The notes: generated by a model not told the origin, from the letters alone. Counted from the stretch's first letter, positions 18,169-27,520 are shown. The stretch: 64,000 bases of DNA from Photobacterium angustum (GCF_002954615.1 NZ_MSCJ01000001.1:372001-436000), one strand, 5' to 3'. Numbers and translations: made by a program.

Positions 18169-19671
18169 ATGATTCCTGTTGTTGCCCTAGTCGGGCGCCC
18201 GAACGTGGGTAAATCGACGCTATTTAATCGTCTTACTCGCACAAGGGATGCACTTGTTGCTGACTTTCCTGGCTTAACTAGGGATCGTAAATACGGTAGA
18301 GCAGAGCTAGAAGAGCATGAATTCATTGTTATCGATACCGGTGGTATTGATGGTACTGAGGAAGGCGTTGAAACAAAAATGGCTGAACAGTCATTAGCAG
18401 CGATTGAAGAAGCTGATGTTGTTCTGTTCCTAGTAGATGGTCGTGCTGGTTTAACGTCAGCAGACGAAGCAATTGCTAAGCACTTACGTAGCCGTCAAAA
18501 GCCAACATTCCTTGTGGTAAACAAGGTTGATGGTATTGATGCAGATAGTGCTTGTGCTGAATTCTGGCGTTTAGGCGTTGATGCAATGTACCAAATTGCA
18601 GCAACTCAAAACCGTGGTGTTACTGCATTGATGGAGCGCGCATTAGCACCGTTCTCTGACAAACTAAATGCAGAGCTTGCAGAAGAAGGTGAAGAGCAAG
18701 AACTTCAACTTGAAGATCTAACATCTGTTGAAGATATTGAGAAAGCAAACCTTTCTGAAGCGGATGCGGAAGCTGCCTATAAGCGTCTTCAAGAGCAGCC
18801 AATTAAGCTTGCAATTATTGGTCGTCCAAACGTAGGTAAATCAACACTAACAAACCGTATTTTAGGTGAAGAACGTGTTGTTGTTTACGATATGCCAGGA
18901 ACAACGCGTGACTCTATTTACATTCCAATGGAACGTGATGGTCAAGAGTACGTATTGATCGATACTGCGGGTATCCGTCGTCGTAAGAACATGCACCAAG
19001 CGGTTGAGAAATTCTCAGTTATTCAAACGTTAAAAGCGGTTGAAGATGCTAACGTTGTATTGTTGATTATCGATGCTCGTGAAAACATTTCAGATCAAGA
19101 TCTAAGCTTATTAGGTTTTGCGCTAAATGCAGGTCGTTCATTAGTGATTGCTGTGAACAAGTGGGATGGTTTAGATAACGAAGTGAAAGAGCGTGTTAAG
19201 TCTGAACTTGACCGTCGTTTAGGCTTCGTTGACTTTGCGCGTATTCACTTTATTTCAGCACTTCACGGTACGGGTGTTGGTCACTTGTATGAGTCAGTGA
19301 TTGAAGCATACCAGTCTGCAACTAAGCGTATTAGTACTTCGCTACTAACGCGTATTATGCAAATGGCACAAGATGATCACCAGCCACCAATGATCCGTGG
19401 TCGTCGTGTGAAGTTGAAGTATGCTCACGCCGGTGGTTATAACCCACCGATCATTGTCGTTCACGGTAACCAAGTTAATGATCTTCCAGGTTCATATAAG
19501 CGTTACCTAATGAACTACTACCGTAAGTCATTAGAAATGATGGGTACACCGATTCGCATTCAATTCCAGAATAGCGAAAACCCATTTGAGACTAAGAAGC
19601 AGAAGCTAACTGTTTCTCAAGAGCGTCAGCGTAAGCGTTTAACGTCTGCACTGCGTGATCGTAAAAAGTAA
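18169..19671 (+). CDS. der: Ribosome biogenesis GTPase Der (EngA)
   Basis: An essential GTPase with two tandem G domains and a C-terminal KH-like domain, acting in 50S subunit maturation. The first P-loop is GRPNVGKST at residues 9-17 and the second copy lies near residue 219, with DTAGIR and NKWDG in the second domain. An acidic linker ([15 protein letters not shown]) joins the two G domains. At 500 residues the size is typical. A terminator follows. Confidence 0.98.
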   Translation: MIPVVALVGRPNVGKSTLFNRLTRTRDALVADFPGLTRDRKYGRAELEEHEFIVIDTGGIDGTEEGVETKMAEQSLAAIEEADVVLFLVDGRAGLTSADEAIAKHLRSRQKPTFLVVNKVDGIDADSACAEFWRLGVDAMYQIAATQNRGVTALMERALAPFSDKLNAELAEEGEEQELQLEDLTSVEDIEKANLSEADAEAAYKRLQEQPIKLAIIGRPNVGKSTLTNRILGEERVVVYDMPGTTRDSIYIPMERDGQEYVLIDTAGIRRRKNMHQAVEKFSVIQTLKAVEDANVVLLIIDARENISDQDLSLLGFALNAGRSLVIAVNKWDGLDNEVKERVKSELDRRLGFVDFARIHFISALHGTGVGHLYESVIEAYQSATKRISTSLLTRIMQMAQDDHQPPMIRGRRVKLKYAHAGGYNPPIIVVHGNQVNDLPGSYKRYLMNYYRKSLEMMGTPIRIQFQNSENPFETKKQKLTVSQERQRKRLTSALRDRKK

Positions 19672-19693
19672 TATTTTACGATAAATAAATACG

Positions 19694-19745
19694 AAAAAGC
19701 CCGATACGTGAACTCTTAGAGTTAAAGCGTATCGGGCTTTTTGCT
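19694..19745. terminator. Bidirectional terminator between der and cnoX
   Basis: Perfect 15-bp arms AAAAAGCCCGATACG / CGTATCGGGCTTTTT around a 19-base loop. A/T runs on both sides suit the convergent genes der and cnoX. Confidence 0.9.
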
Positions 19746-19762
19746 ATTTATACTTTATCGAA

Positions 19763-20617
19763 TTAATACATCAAAGAGTAAAGCTGACGGCGGTAAGAGG
19801 CTGCAATTGGATTGCCTTGACCTAATGCTGCAAGAATATCCATCATGGTTTTCTTTGCATTACCATCAGAGAAGTTCATGTCTTTACGTAAAATTGCAAT
19901 CAATAACTCTAGCGCTTCTTCATTACGGTTTACTTGGCTGTATTGCACGGCGAGCTCATAACGTAATTCAACATTGTCAGGATCGGACGCTAGTTTCTGT
20001 TCTAGTTGTTGGATTTCTGGCGAGTTACCTGCTTGTTTGTGTAATTCTAATTTAGCAACTAAGCCTTTGTATTGTGCATCCTGATCTTGCATTGGGATTG
20101 TTGCAAGGATCGGCTCGGCTTCATCAAATAAAGCAGTTTCAATTAAGCACTCTGCAATAGCGAGTTTTACTAAGCTATCGTTAGGAAGTTGTGCTGACAG
20201 TTGGCGAAGTAGCGGTAGAGCTTGGGCGTACTCTTTATTATCAACTAATACTAATGCTTGTTTTAATGCGAGTTCTTCTTGGCTTGGCAGATGACGAGTT
20301 AGCATTTCACGTAATGTTTGCTCTGTTTGTGGCCCTGCAGAGCCATCAGCAGGTTGACCATCTTTAAACAGAGCAACAGTAGGTAAACCACGGACACCGA
20401 ACTGAGAAGCGACCATTTGTTGGGTTTCACAGTTTAGCGAAGCAAGAATAAATTGCCCTTGGTATTCACGAGCAAGTTTTTCTAGCGTTGCATTCACTTC
20501 TAGCGTTTCAGGCATCGATGGCGCCCAAAAACTGATCACAACAGGCGTTTGCATCGATTGCTCGATAACCTGTTGCAGATTTTGTTCATTAATTTCTAGC
20601 GCAGTATTTTGGTACAT
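19763..20617 (-). CDS. cnoX: CnoX/YbbN-type thioredoxin-fold chaperedoxin lacking the CxxC
   Basis: A 284-residue cytoplasmic protein with an N-terminal thioredoxin fold (about residues 1-110) and C-terminal TPR repeats. In E. coli CnoX protects clients from oxidation and passes them to GroEL and DnaK. Here the position of the redox motif reads WAPSMPET, with no cysteine, so it cannot do disulfide chemistry there; Cys62 in NCETQQM is the only cysteine in that domain. The C-terminal end RRQLYSLMY matches the GroEL-binding tail of the family. The neighbours ybbO, tesA and ybbA-ybbP confirm the locus. Confidence 0.92.
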   Translation of the reverse strand: MYQNTALEINEQNLQQVIEQSMQTPVVISFWAPSMPETLEVNATLEKLAREYQGQFILASLNCETQQMVASQFGVRGLPTVALFKDGQPADGSAGPQTEQTLREMLTRHLPSQEELALKQALVLVDNKEYAQALPLLRQLSAQLPNDSLVKLAIAECLIETALFDEAEPILATIPMQDQDAQYKGLVAKLELHKQAGNSPEIQQLEQKLASDPDNVELRYELAVQYSQVNRNEEALELLIAILRKDMNFSDGNAKKTMMDILAALGQGNPIAASYRRQLYSLMY

Positions 20618-20739
20618 GTAATTCGATCCGTTGACTATTTGAAAGGCTATACCAAATATATGGGGATGAATCGATGTGGATCAAGTTGAGATAATGAAAC
20701 AGAAATTAGTAAGTGTTTAAAAAATGAGAAAGAACAGTA

Positions 20740-20811
20740 TTAATTTCCGAATACCAGCAAAAGCGCTAACGTAATACACGCACACAGTAAGTTAATTTGG
20801 CGCAATGTCAT
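20740..20811 (-). CDS. Putative 23-residue single-span membrane peptide
   Basis: ATG at 20811 opens a 23-codon frame ending TAA at 20740, with a good AAGGTG ribosome site about six bases upstream. The peptide starts MTLRQINLL and continues as a leucine- and cysteine-containing hydrophobic stretch ending LVFGN, enough for one membrane helix. It lies alone in the 470-base gap between ybbO and cnoX. I do not recognise it. No attenuator-like hairpin follows, so it does not look like a leucine leader peptide. Start, ribosome site and hydrophobicity support a real small protein; conservation is untested. Confidence 0.45.
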   Translation of the reverse strand: MTLRQINLLCACITLALLLVFGN

Positions 20812-21087
20812 ATATACACCTTAAACGTAATGAAGAAAGAGCTAAGTTTGATAGTTAGCTTAAGTTATGGGATCACATTACATTTGTTATATGACAGTAA
20901 TATTACGTTTTATGGAAAATATCATACTGGGTGAGGTTCTTAACTGGAGTGAGTGTTTTTTTATGTTTAGTGGTTATAAATCAGCGTATTAATCATTGTT
21001 GATTTTATAAATGTTGTTTTTATCACCACTTTTATAGGATAAGGAAACTGCCTAAAAACTATGGGTTTTAAGCAGCTTATTTCTTTG
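20812..21087. other. Intergenic region upstream of the small ORF, 3' of ybbO
   Basis: AT-rich. An imperfect hairpin at about 21049-21075 (CTGCCTAAAA / GTTTTAAGCAG) may end ybbO transcription on the minus strand. No other gene or site is convincing. Confidence 0.4.
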
Positions 21088-21915
21088 TTAATTACTTTTT
21101 ATCAATAACTTATCAAGAAGTGATGTTGGTAGGATACGACGTAAAAAACCAAAAATATAAGTTGGTTGTGTCACGTAATAGCGTGATTTTGGGCGAGAGC
21201 TATTAATGATGTCTAATAGTGGGCGTAATACTGCATCTGGTTTTAACGTGAATTTGTTGGTTACCTCTTCTTTACCAAGGCGAGAGAGGGTGTCTTGGTA
21301 GTTGTCATAATGACGAGAGTTGTTCATATCAATATGACGTTCAAACATGCGTTTTGCGTTAGCGCGAAATTGGCTTTCAATTGGCCCCGGCTCGATCAAA
21401 GAAATACTAATCGGCGTATTGTCTAACTCTAAACGTAAGGTATCGGTATAGCCTTCAATTGCAAATTTACTGGCATTATATGCGCCACGATATTTCATAG
21501 CGACTAATCCCAGTACTGAGCTGTTTTGTACAATTTTACCGTAACCTTGGGCAAGCATCAGTGGGATGACTTGCTTGGTTAGCTCGTGCCAGCCAAAGAA
21601 GTTCGCTTCAAATTGTTCACGTAGAGCTGAGGTCGGTAAATCTTCTAATGCGCCGGGTTGTCCGTAAGCGGCATTATTAAATAACACATCTATTTTTCCA
21701 TCCGTGATGGCTAAGGCTTGGCTTAAACCTTCAGTGATGGATGACTCAGAAGTGACATCCAATTGAACGCAGCGAATACCTTCTTGATTGAGCCTTTCTA
21801 CATCCTCTGATTTTCGACAGCTAGCAACGACGTTGAAGCCTTGCTCAGTCAGTGTTTTTGCGCAGTAATAGCCAATACCAGAGCTACACCCTGTAATTAA
21901 AATAGATTGTGTCAC
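21088..21915 (-). CDS. ybbO: YbbO-like short-chain dehydrogenase/reductase
   Basis: A classical SDR of 275 residues. The NAD(P)-binding motif TGCSSGIG lies at residues 8-15, NNAAYG near 86 and the catalytic Ser and YxxxK in NSSVLGLVAMKYRGAYNASK. E. coli YbbO is an NADP-dependent aldehyde reductase. The start is GTG and overlaps the tesA stop by 4 bases (GTGA), so the two are coupled, with AAGGA inside tesA as ribosome site. The tesA-ybbO pairing next to ybbN matches E. coli. Confidence 0.88.
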   Translation of the reverse strand: MTQSILITGCSSGIGYYCAKTLTEQGFNVVASCRKSEDVERLNQEGIRCVQLDVTSESSITEGLSQALAITDGKIDVLFNNAAYGQPGALEDLPTSALREQFEANFFGWHELTKQVIPLMLAQGYGKIVQNSSVLGLVAMKYRGAYNASKFAIEGYTDTLRLELDNTPISISLIEPGPIESQFRANAKRMFERHIDMNNSRHYDNYQDTLSRLGKEEVTNKFTLKPDAVLRPLLDIINSSRPKSRYYVTQPTYIFGFLRRILPTSLLDKLLIKSN

Positions 21916-22526
21916 TGTGAGCTTTCCTTGTTGAGATAAGGTTGAAGATGCTTTGCCATAAATTGAGCGATCAGCGGTTGTGCTTGTGCAGTTGGGTGAA
22001 GGCCATCTTTCATCATTAATTCTGGCTTTACAATAATATCGATTAGAAAAAACGGCAATAAAGGCACATTGGTGTCTTTACTTAATGATGGATAAGTATT
22101 GCGAAACAGTTCGTTATAACGTTTGCCATAATTCGGTGGGACTTCAATTTGCATTAATAGTGGCTGTGATCCCACTTTTTGGATCTCATTGATCATTTGG
22201 CTAAGGTTATTACGTAATATTTTAGGATTAAACCCACGTAAGCCATCATTCGCACCTAATTCGATTAAAACAAAATCAGGCTTATGTTGTTCTAATAACG
22301 CAGGTAATCGCGCTAACCCATTACCACTGGTATCGCCAGAGATACTTGCATTCACAATGGTCGTTGGTTGCTTTTGCTGTTCTAACAGTGGCGGCAGAAG
22401 TGCAGGCCAGCTTTTCTCTGCTGGCATCTGATAACCTGCACTGAGGCTATCGCCAAGAACTAACAGTGTTTGACTCAATGCGGTGGATGAAAACACCAGC
22501 ATCAACAATGAAAGGATTCGTATCAT
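21912..22526 (-). CDS. tesA: Acyl-CoA thioesterase I / lysophospholipase L1 (TesA)
   Basis: A secreted SGNH/GDSL hydrolase of 204 residues with thioesterase and lysophospholipase activity in the periplasm. The ATG at 22526 begins a signal peptide ([19 protein letters not shown]); an in-frame start 45 bases upstream would spoil it. Blocks are GDSLSAG (nucleophile Ser27), GANDGLRG and DGLHP. The start codon overlaps that of divergent ybbA, and its ribosome site (GGAG) lies inside ybbA. Confidence 0.94.
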   Translation of the reverse strand: MIRILSLLMLVFSSTALSQTLLVLGDSLSAGYQMPAEKSWPALLPPLLEQQKQPTTIVNASISGDTSGNGLARLPALLEQHKPDFVLIELGANDGLRGFNPKILRNNLSQMINEIQKVGSQPLLMQIEVPPNYGKRYNELFRNTYPSLSKDTNVPLLPFFLIDIIVKPELMMKDGLHPTAQAQPLIAQFMAKHLQPYLNKESSQ

Positions 22527-23214
22527 GTCTGTCTCCGTAATTAAGGCACACTCTGTTTCAAAACAAGTCACGACTACCTTGTCGCCAATGACTATTTTGC
22601 AGGATGTTTCGCTTGAGGTCGAGCAAGGAGAATCTATTGCCCTTGTTGGCGTCTCTGGCGCGGGTAAATCAACTTTGATGACATTACTGGCAGGGCTAGA
22701 TGTACCAACACAAGGTGAAATAGAGCTACTTGGTCATAACCTTTCTACGTTAGATGATGAACAACGCGCTCAATTACGTAGTGAATCTATTGGTTTCGTG
22801 TTTCAAAACTTCCTATTACTACCGACTTTAAATGCACTGGAGAACGTTACGTTACCGTGTTTGATCCAAGATAATGATGTGGATGTTGAGCGAGCAAAAG
22901 AATTGCTTGCAGTTGTTGGTTTGAAAGGGCGAGAAACCCACTTACCGAGTCAGTTATCCGGTGGTGAACAGCAACGCGTCGCGTTAGCTCGCGCTTTTAT
23001 GATCAAACCGAAAATTTTGTTTGCTGATGAGCCAACAGGAAACCTCGATCAGCATACCGCAGCCATGGTTATTGAGCTGTTGTTTGAGCTTAATAAAAAT
23101 AGTGGCACAACACTGGTGCTTGTCACCCATGACGATACATTAGCGGCTCGTTGCGATCGAATTATGCGATTAGATAACGGCAAACTCGCGAGGGATGAAC
23201 GTCATGCAGAGTGA
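22525..23214 (+). CDS. ybbA: ABC transporter ATP-binding protein YbbA
   Basis: A LolD/MacB-type ATPase subunit of 229 residues. Walker A is GVSGAGKST, the signature is LSGGEQQR and Walker B is [12 protein letters not shown]. The start at 22525 gives [11 protein letters not shown], with AAGGA about 8 bases upstream; a longer form from 22483 is possible but runs deep into tesA. It pairs with the permease ybbP, whose start overlaps its end. The substrate is unknown; linkage to tesA suggests a lipid-related role. Confidence 0.92.
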   Translation: MSVSVIKAHSVSKQVTTTLSPMTILQDVSLEVEQGESIALVGVSGAGKSTLMTLLAGLDVPTQGEIELLGHNLSTLDDEQRAQLRSESIGFVFQNFLLLPTLNALENVTLPCLIQDNDVDVERAKELLAVVGLKGRETHLPSQLSGGEQQRVALARAFMIKPKILFADEPTGNLDQHTAAMVIELLFELNKNSGTTLVLVTHDDTLAARCDRIMRLDNGKLARDERHAE

Positions 23215-25675
23215 TTCACTTTCGATGAAAAAACGTCCGTTCTTTTTACGTTGGGCGTGGCGTGAAATCCGACAAGGTCAGTTATGGTTAGTTACTTTGG
23301 CACTGAGCTTAATAATAGCCTGCGTATTTGCGTTATCGGCATTGGTAAGCCGTGTTGAAGGGATCATAGTTTCGCAAGGTCGCTCTGCGTTAGCGGCAGA
23401 TATGGTATTGAAGTCATCGCAAGCGGTAGATTTACAAAAGTTATCAACCAATAAGGTCACCACCTCACAGCAAACTCGCTTTGGCACCATGGCATTTAGC
23501 GATAACGGTATGCAGTTAGTTAGCGTTAAAGCTGTTGATGCGAAATTTCCATTGCGTGGCGATTTACGATTACAAGCATCTGATCAGTCTGTGCACCATC
23601 ATGTAAAACCCGGTGAGTTGTGGTTATCAGAACGTTTATTTTCGCTACTTGGTGTCCAAGTGGGCGATACACTAATGCTGGGTGATGGGGAGCTAACCAT
23701 TAGTGGACGAATCTTAGAAGATCCTGAGTTGTCTTTTAACCCTTTTAGCCAAATGCCAGCAGTATTGATCAACAATCAAGACATTGCTGCCATTGGCGGA
23801 ATTCAAGAAGGTAGCAGGATCAGCTATCGCTATTATTTTTCAGGCTCCGATTCAGATCTTGCTGATATTCGTAAAGCGATGAAGTTAACTCCAAGCCAGC
23901 GCTGGTTAACTGAAAACGATGCCGGGCGCAGTGGTGACTTTATAGAGCGAGCAAGGCAATACCTATCGCTGACTTTAGTGCTGGTGGTGCTCATGGCATC
24001 AGCAACCTTAGTGCTTACATGTCAGCACTATGCGTCGACGCGGATCACATCTGTCGCAATGATGAAGAGCCTTGGCGCAAGTCGTCGTTTTTTATGGCGA
24101 TGGTTATTACAACAAATTGCGGTTGTGTTTTCAGTCGCGATTGGCGTTGGTTTACTGTTGGGTTTTTGGCTCGAATGGTTACTGCGCTATCCACTGCAAC
24201 AGTTGTTACCTGATGAATTACCGACTATTGGTTTTGCGCCATTAGTGATCAGCTTACTGCTCGCTCTTTTCATTTCATTACCAGCATTGGGTATTCCGCT
24301 TTCCCGTTTAGTGAATGCTTCTGCTATGAATACGGTACAAGCAACCCAGACTCCGACGTCTAAATTCTCAGCTATATGGTTGTTGTTGATCTTCCCTGTT
24401 TTTGCAGCGGTATGGTGGATTGGTAGCAATGTATTTGTTTGGCTCACTTTATTGGGCATGGTGGCATTGTTAGTGTTACTGGCTTTAGTTGGCCTTGCTG
24501 CTATTGCTTTACTTAAGAAGATTAAGCTTGGCTCTGCTTATGCATTGGCGTTAAGTCGTGTGAATCGTAGTAAAGCGAAAACTGCGACGCAATTGGCGGC
24601 ATTGACGTGTTCGTTAATGCTATTAGCTGTGATTGGGTTATTACGTAACGAGCTACTCGCAGATTGGAAAAATACCTTACCTGTTGATGCGCCTAACGTG
24701 TTTGCACTTAATATTGCGCCAGAGCAGCAACAAGCCTATTTAGCTTATTTGGATGAGAACAAGTTGGAGCGTTCAGAGGGTTACCCAGTGACGCGCGGAC
24801 GATTGGTTGCGATTAACGAAGAACGTTTTTATTCGAATGAAGAAAATAGTAGTGAGGAACAAAAAGCAGATAGTGATTCTGAAAATAGTCGCTCTCGAGA
24901 TGAATCTTTACGTCGAGAGCTAAATTTTACATGGGCGAAAACATTGCCGACTCACAATGAGGTGATTGCGGGTAAGTGGGGAAGTAGCTCTGGCGTTTCA
25001 GTAGAATCAGGTGTAGCGAAACGCTTAAATATTGCACTGGGTGACAAGCTGGCTTTTACTGTTGGTGGATTAGAATTTAACGCCACAGTAAACAGCATTC
25101 GTGATGTGGAATGGCGTAACATGAAGCCGAATTTCTATTTCATTTTCACCCCAGATGTATTGCAGTCGTTTCCTGCGACATGGCTAGTTAGCTTTAGAGT
25201 TAATGATCAGCAAAGCGATTTACTTAATACCTTAGCCAGTAATTATCCAACCGTTAGCGTGCTTGATTTACGTATGATGGCAACACGGATTCAAGCTTTA
25301 TTAGCCCAAGTGAGTTGGTCACTTACGGTATTAGCTGGCTTAGGTGTACTGAGTGGATTACTACTCATTATGACTTTATTACGCTTGAGTATTTCGGAGC
25401 GTCAAACAGAAATTCAGCTTTATCGCACACTCGGTGCCAGCCGAAAACGCATTGCCGCTACCTTGTGGTTTGAATACGGCATTATCGCGTTATTGGCAGG
25501 TATTATTGCAGCTATTGGCGCTGAATTTGTTGTCGGTTTGCTAGTGGTGAAAGGCTTTGAACTGCCGTTTACTATACATCCATTTATGTGGTTAGGCTTA
25601 CCTGTGTTGGCAATTGGGCTGGTGTATTTAGTATCACGATCGCAGATCAAGAAGTTGTTGTTGCCGTTGCGTTGA
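23204..25675 (+). CDS. ybbP: FtsX-like ABC permease YbbP
   Basis: A large inner-membrane permease of 823 residues. It has an N-terminal helix, a periplasmic domain and two FtsX-type membrane blocks (about 240-370 and 710-820), with extra helices in the middle. ATG at 23204 is chosen because GAGGG lies nine bases upstream; ATG at 23195 abuts that site and would add three residues. An acidic, serine-rich insertion (ENSSEEQKADSDSENSRS) breaks the central periplasmic domain. It overlaps ybbA. The family resembles MacB/LolCE-like permeases; the cargo is unknown. Confidence 0.9.
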   Translation: MQSDSLSMKKRPFFLRWAWREIRQGQLWLVTLALSLIIACVFALSALVSRVEGIIVSQGRSALAADMVLKSSQAVDLQKLSTNKVTTSQQTRFGTMAFSDNGMQLVSVKAVDAKFPLRGDLRLQASDQSVHHHVKPGELWLSERLFSLLGVQVGDTLMLGDGELTISGRILEDPELSFNPFSQMPAVLINNQDIAAIGGIQEGSRISYRYYFSGSDSDLADIRKAMKLTPSQRWLTENDAGRSGDFIERARQYLSLTLVLVVLMASATLVLTCQHYASTRITSVAMMKSLGASRRFLWRWLLQQIAVVFSVAIGVGLLLGFWLEWLLRYPLQQLLPDELPTIGFAPLVISLLLALFISLPALGIPLSRLVNASAMNTVQATQTPTSKFSAIWLLLIFPVFAAVWWIGSNVFVWLTLLGMVALLVLLALVGLAAIALLKKIKLGSAYALALSRVNRSKAKTATQLAALTCSLMLLAVIGLLRNELLADWKNTLPVDAPNVFALNIAPEQQQAYLAYLDENKLERSEGYPVTRGRLVAINEERFYSNEENSSEEQKADSDSENSRSRDESLRRELNFTWAKTLPTHNEVIAGKWGSSSGVSVESGVAKRLNIALGDKLAFTVGGLEFNATVNSIRDVEWRNMKPNFYFIFTPDVLQSFPATWLVSFRVNDQQSDLLNTLASNYPTVSVLDLRMMATRIQALLAQVSWSLTVLAGLGVLSGLLLIMTLLRLSISERQTEIQLYRTLGASRKRIAATLWFEYGIIALLAGIIAAIGAEFVVGLLVVKGFELPFTIHPFMWLGLPVLAIGLVYLVSRSQIKKLLLPLR

Positions 25676-25776
25676 TAGGACGTTTATATAATTAATAGTG
25701 TTTGATGTAACAACTATTGAAACTATGCAAATTAGTCCATATTTATAGTGTGTGTATTTAACCTACTGGAGCGGTT

Positions 25777-25995
25777 ATGGAAAGCTATCTTAAAGTATTA
25801 CAATTTTTAATTGATAATCCGTCATTAGATGCAATTGATCACACTTCTAAAGTTTGTGTAAAGACCTTCAAGGAGTTGCATGATCAAGGATTAGTTGAGG
25901 GAATTGACGCAAGTGGTGATACAAGTCTATCTTTTGAATTTCTAGAACCGAGAATATCTTTAACAGGTCGACGTTTCTTAGCTGAGAACGTTTAG
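25777..25995 (+). CDS. Small winged-helix-like protein of unknown function
   Basis: A 72-residue protein that I do not recognise by name. The layout resembles a small winged-helix domain: a helix (YLKVLQFLIDNP), a recognition-helix-like segment (KTFKELHDQGLVEG) and a closing strand plus helix (RISLTGRRFLAENV) of the kind seen at the end of many small wHTH regulators. A GGAG ribosome site precedes the ATG. It lies 17 bases upstream of a HEPN-like gene in the same direction, so the two are probably one operon, inserted between ybbP and yfcH. It could be a regulator or antitoxin partner; that is inference. Confidence 0.65.
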   Translation: MESYLKVLQFLIDNPSLDAIDHTSKVCVKTFKELHDQGLVEGIDASGDTSLSFEFLEPRISLTGRRFLAENV

Positions 25996-26012
25996 CTAAA
26001 AGAGATTTTTGT

Positions 26013-26513
26013 ATGGTAAAAGAATTTGCGCCGTGGATGGTTGAAGAATCATTTAAATATTACTTAGCTTCTTGTCACTTAGGGACGATAAAGGGACTTG
26101 AATATGTATCTTGTGTGAATGCTGCATTATCTATTGAGATATTGTTTAAAAGTTATTTATGTAAGAAAGAAATCAATAAGCATGGTGTTGTTATATCTAA
26201 GTTTGACTCATCACTAATTAATAAAGATTTTAGAGATGAAAAACGTTCATGCAGCCATGATTTATATACGTTGGCTAGATCTTTACCAATTGATATTCAA
26301 GGTTATTTATTTTTAGATTCCGATTTTGAAATTTTAAAAAGGTATCGTCACACTTTTACCGACTCAAGGTATTTATATGAAGTATCATTACATCCAGGTT
26401 ATTCTGGTACTCTTTCAGAATTAGCAGGTTTATACGTTAATAAAACAATAAGTCTTTATAAAAAGTCTGGCTGTAATGATCTTTGGATCTCAAAATTTGA
26501 AACTAAATATTAG
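26013..26513 (+). CDS. HEPN-superfamily-like protein of unknown function
   Basis: A 166-residue all-helical protein with features common in HEPN-like families: a hydrophobic first core (VNAALSIEILFKSYLC), an HDL motif (CSHDLYTLARSLP) and a YRHTFTDSRY segment late in the fold. The canonical RNase signature (Arg, four to six residues, His) is not clear: the closest spacings are Arg-xxx-His in RSCSH and RYRH. Codon use is AT-rich beside its neighbours. It follows the wHTH-like gene closely and is closed by a terminator. A toxin, defence or nucleotide-binding role is possible, none shown. Confidence 0.6.
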   Translation: MVKEFAPWMVEESFKYYLASCHLGTIKGLEYVSCVNAALSIEILFKSYLCKKEINKHGVVISKFDSSLINKDFRDEKRSCSHDLYTLARSLPIDIQGYLFLDSDFEILKRYRHTFTDSRYLYEVSLHPGYSGTLSELAGLYVNKTISLYKKSGCNDLWISKFETKY

Positions 26514-26531
26514 TTTAAATAAAACATTATC

Positions 26532-26560
26532 AAACAGGGCTCTTCAGCCCTGTTTTTGTT
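26532..26560. terminator. Terminator between the HEPN-like gene and yfcH
   Basis: Perfect 10-bp arms AAACAGGGCT / AGCCCTGTTT with a CTTC loop and a T run. It lies just before the 3' end of the convergent yfcH. Confidence 0.88.
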
Positions 26561-26564
26561 TCCC

Positions 26565-27467
26565 TCAATCACATAACGTCTGCTTCAATGCTTGCTCAAT
26601 ACAAGGGAAGCTAAAGTTAAACCCTTCTTGCTGTAACTTATTTGGTAGCGCCCGTTGGCTATCAAGCAATAGCTGTGCTGATTCTCCAAGCCCTAGTTTT
26701 AGAACCCAAGCAGGTGTGAATAAAATGTGTGGACGCTTTAGAGTTGCGGCTAAGGTTTGGCTAAACACTTTATTCGTCACCGGTGTTGGCGCTGTAAAGT
26801 TAAATGCGCCATGGGCTTCTGGGTGATTAAGTAAGAACAGAATGCCTTTGATCATGTCTTGCATATGGATCCAAGGAAAGTATTGTTTACCATCACCAAT
26901 TTTTCCGCCTAATCCTAGTTGATAAGGCAGTAACATGCGCGCCAATGCACCGCCTTGTTTGCCAAGTACGATACCTGTGCGAATCAAGCACACACGGGTT
27001 TGTTCTGATTTGGCTTCAAGAGCAATTTGCTCCCAGCGGTAACAGACGTTCTGGGCAAAGTCGTTATCGTTAATATCAAGCGGGGTGGATTCATCAATGG
27101 TTTTATCTTGGTTATCACCATAAATGCCCACCGCAGAACCACTAAGAAAAGTATGCGGAGGATGACTACTTGCTTTAATTTTATCAACGAGTTGCTGGGT
27201 AATATCCCAACGACTTTGACAGATTTTCTCTTTTTGTTTGTCACTCCAACGCTTATTGATGATCGGCTCACCTGCAAGGTTGATAACAGCATCAAATTGG
27301 TCGAAATTGTCGAAGCTATCTAGGTTATCAACGGCGTGGATATGATGACCGAGTTGATTGTAAGCACGAGTAGGGTTACGTGTAAGTATGGTGACGTGAT
27401 CATGATTGAAATGGGGAATAAGTGCTCGTCCGATAAAACCTGTTGCGCCTGTCATTAAAATATTCAT
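26565..27467 (-). CDS. yfcH: TIGR01777-family epimerase YfcH
   Basis: A 300-residue NAD(P)-binding protein of the SDR/epimerase superfamily. The nucleotide motif GATGFIG lies at residues 7-13; NLAGEPIINKRWSDKQK, SGSAVGIYG and a C-terminal block (AWVLKLGLGESAQLLLDSQR) are family marks. The substrate is not known. In E. coli it lies in the same neighbourhood as yfcE and pta. It converges on the accessory pair and diverges from yfcE. Confidence 0.9.
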   Translation of the reverse strand: MNILMTGATGFIGRALIPHFNHDHVTILTRNPTRAYNQLGHHIHAVDNLDSFDNFDQFDAVINLAGEPIINKRWSDKQKEKICQSRWDITQQLVDKIKASSHPPHTFLSGSAVGIYGDNQDKTIDESTPLDINDNDFAQNVCYRWEQIALEAKSEQTRVCLIRTGIVLGKQGGALARMLLPYQLGLGGKIGDGKQYFPWIHMQDMIKGILFLLNHPEAHGAFNFTAPTPVTNKVFSQTLAATLKRPHILFTPAWVLKLGLGESAQLLLDSQRALPNKLQQEGFNFSFPCIEQALKQTLCD

Positions 27468-27520
27468 GTCGTTATTCCATTATCAGTCATCATCTAAGTT
27501 TTGATGTGTCGCTCATTTCT

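Noticed and set aside
20740..20811. Idea that the 23-residue ORF is a leucine leader peptide
   Set aside because: No terminator/antiterminator structure follows and the gene downstream (cnoX) is not in leucine metabolism.
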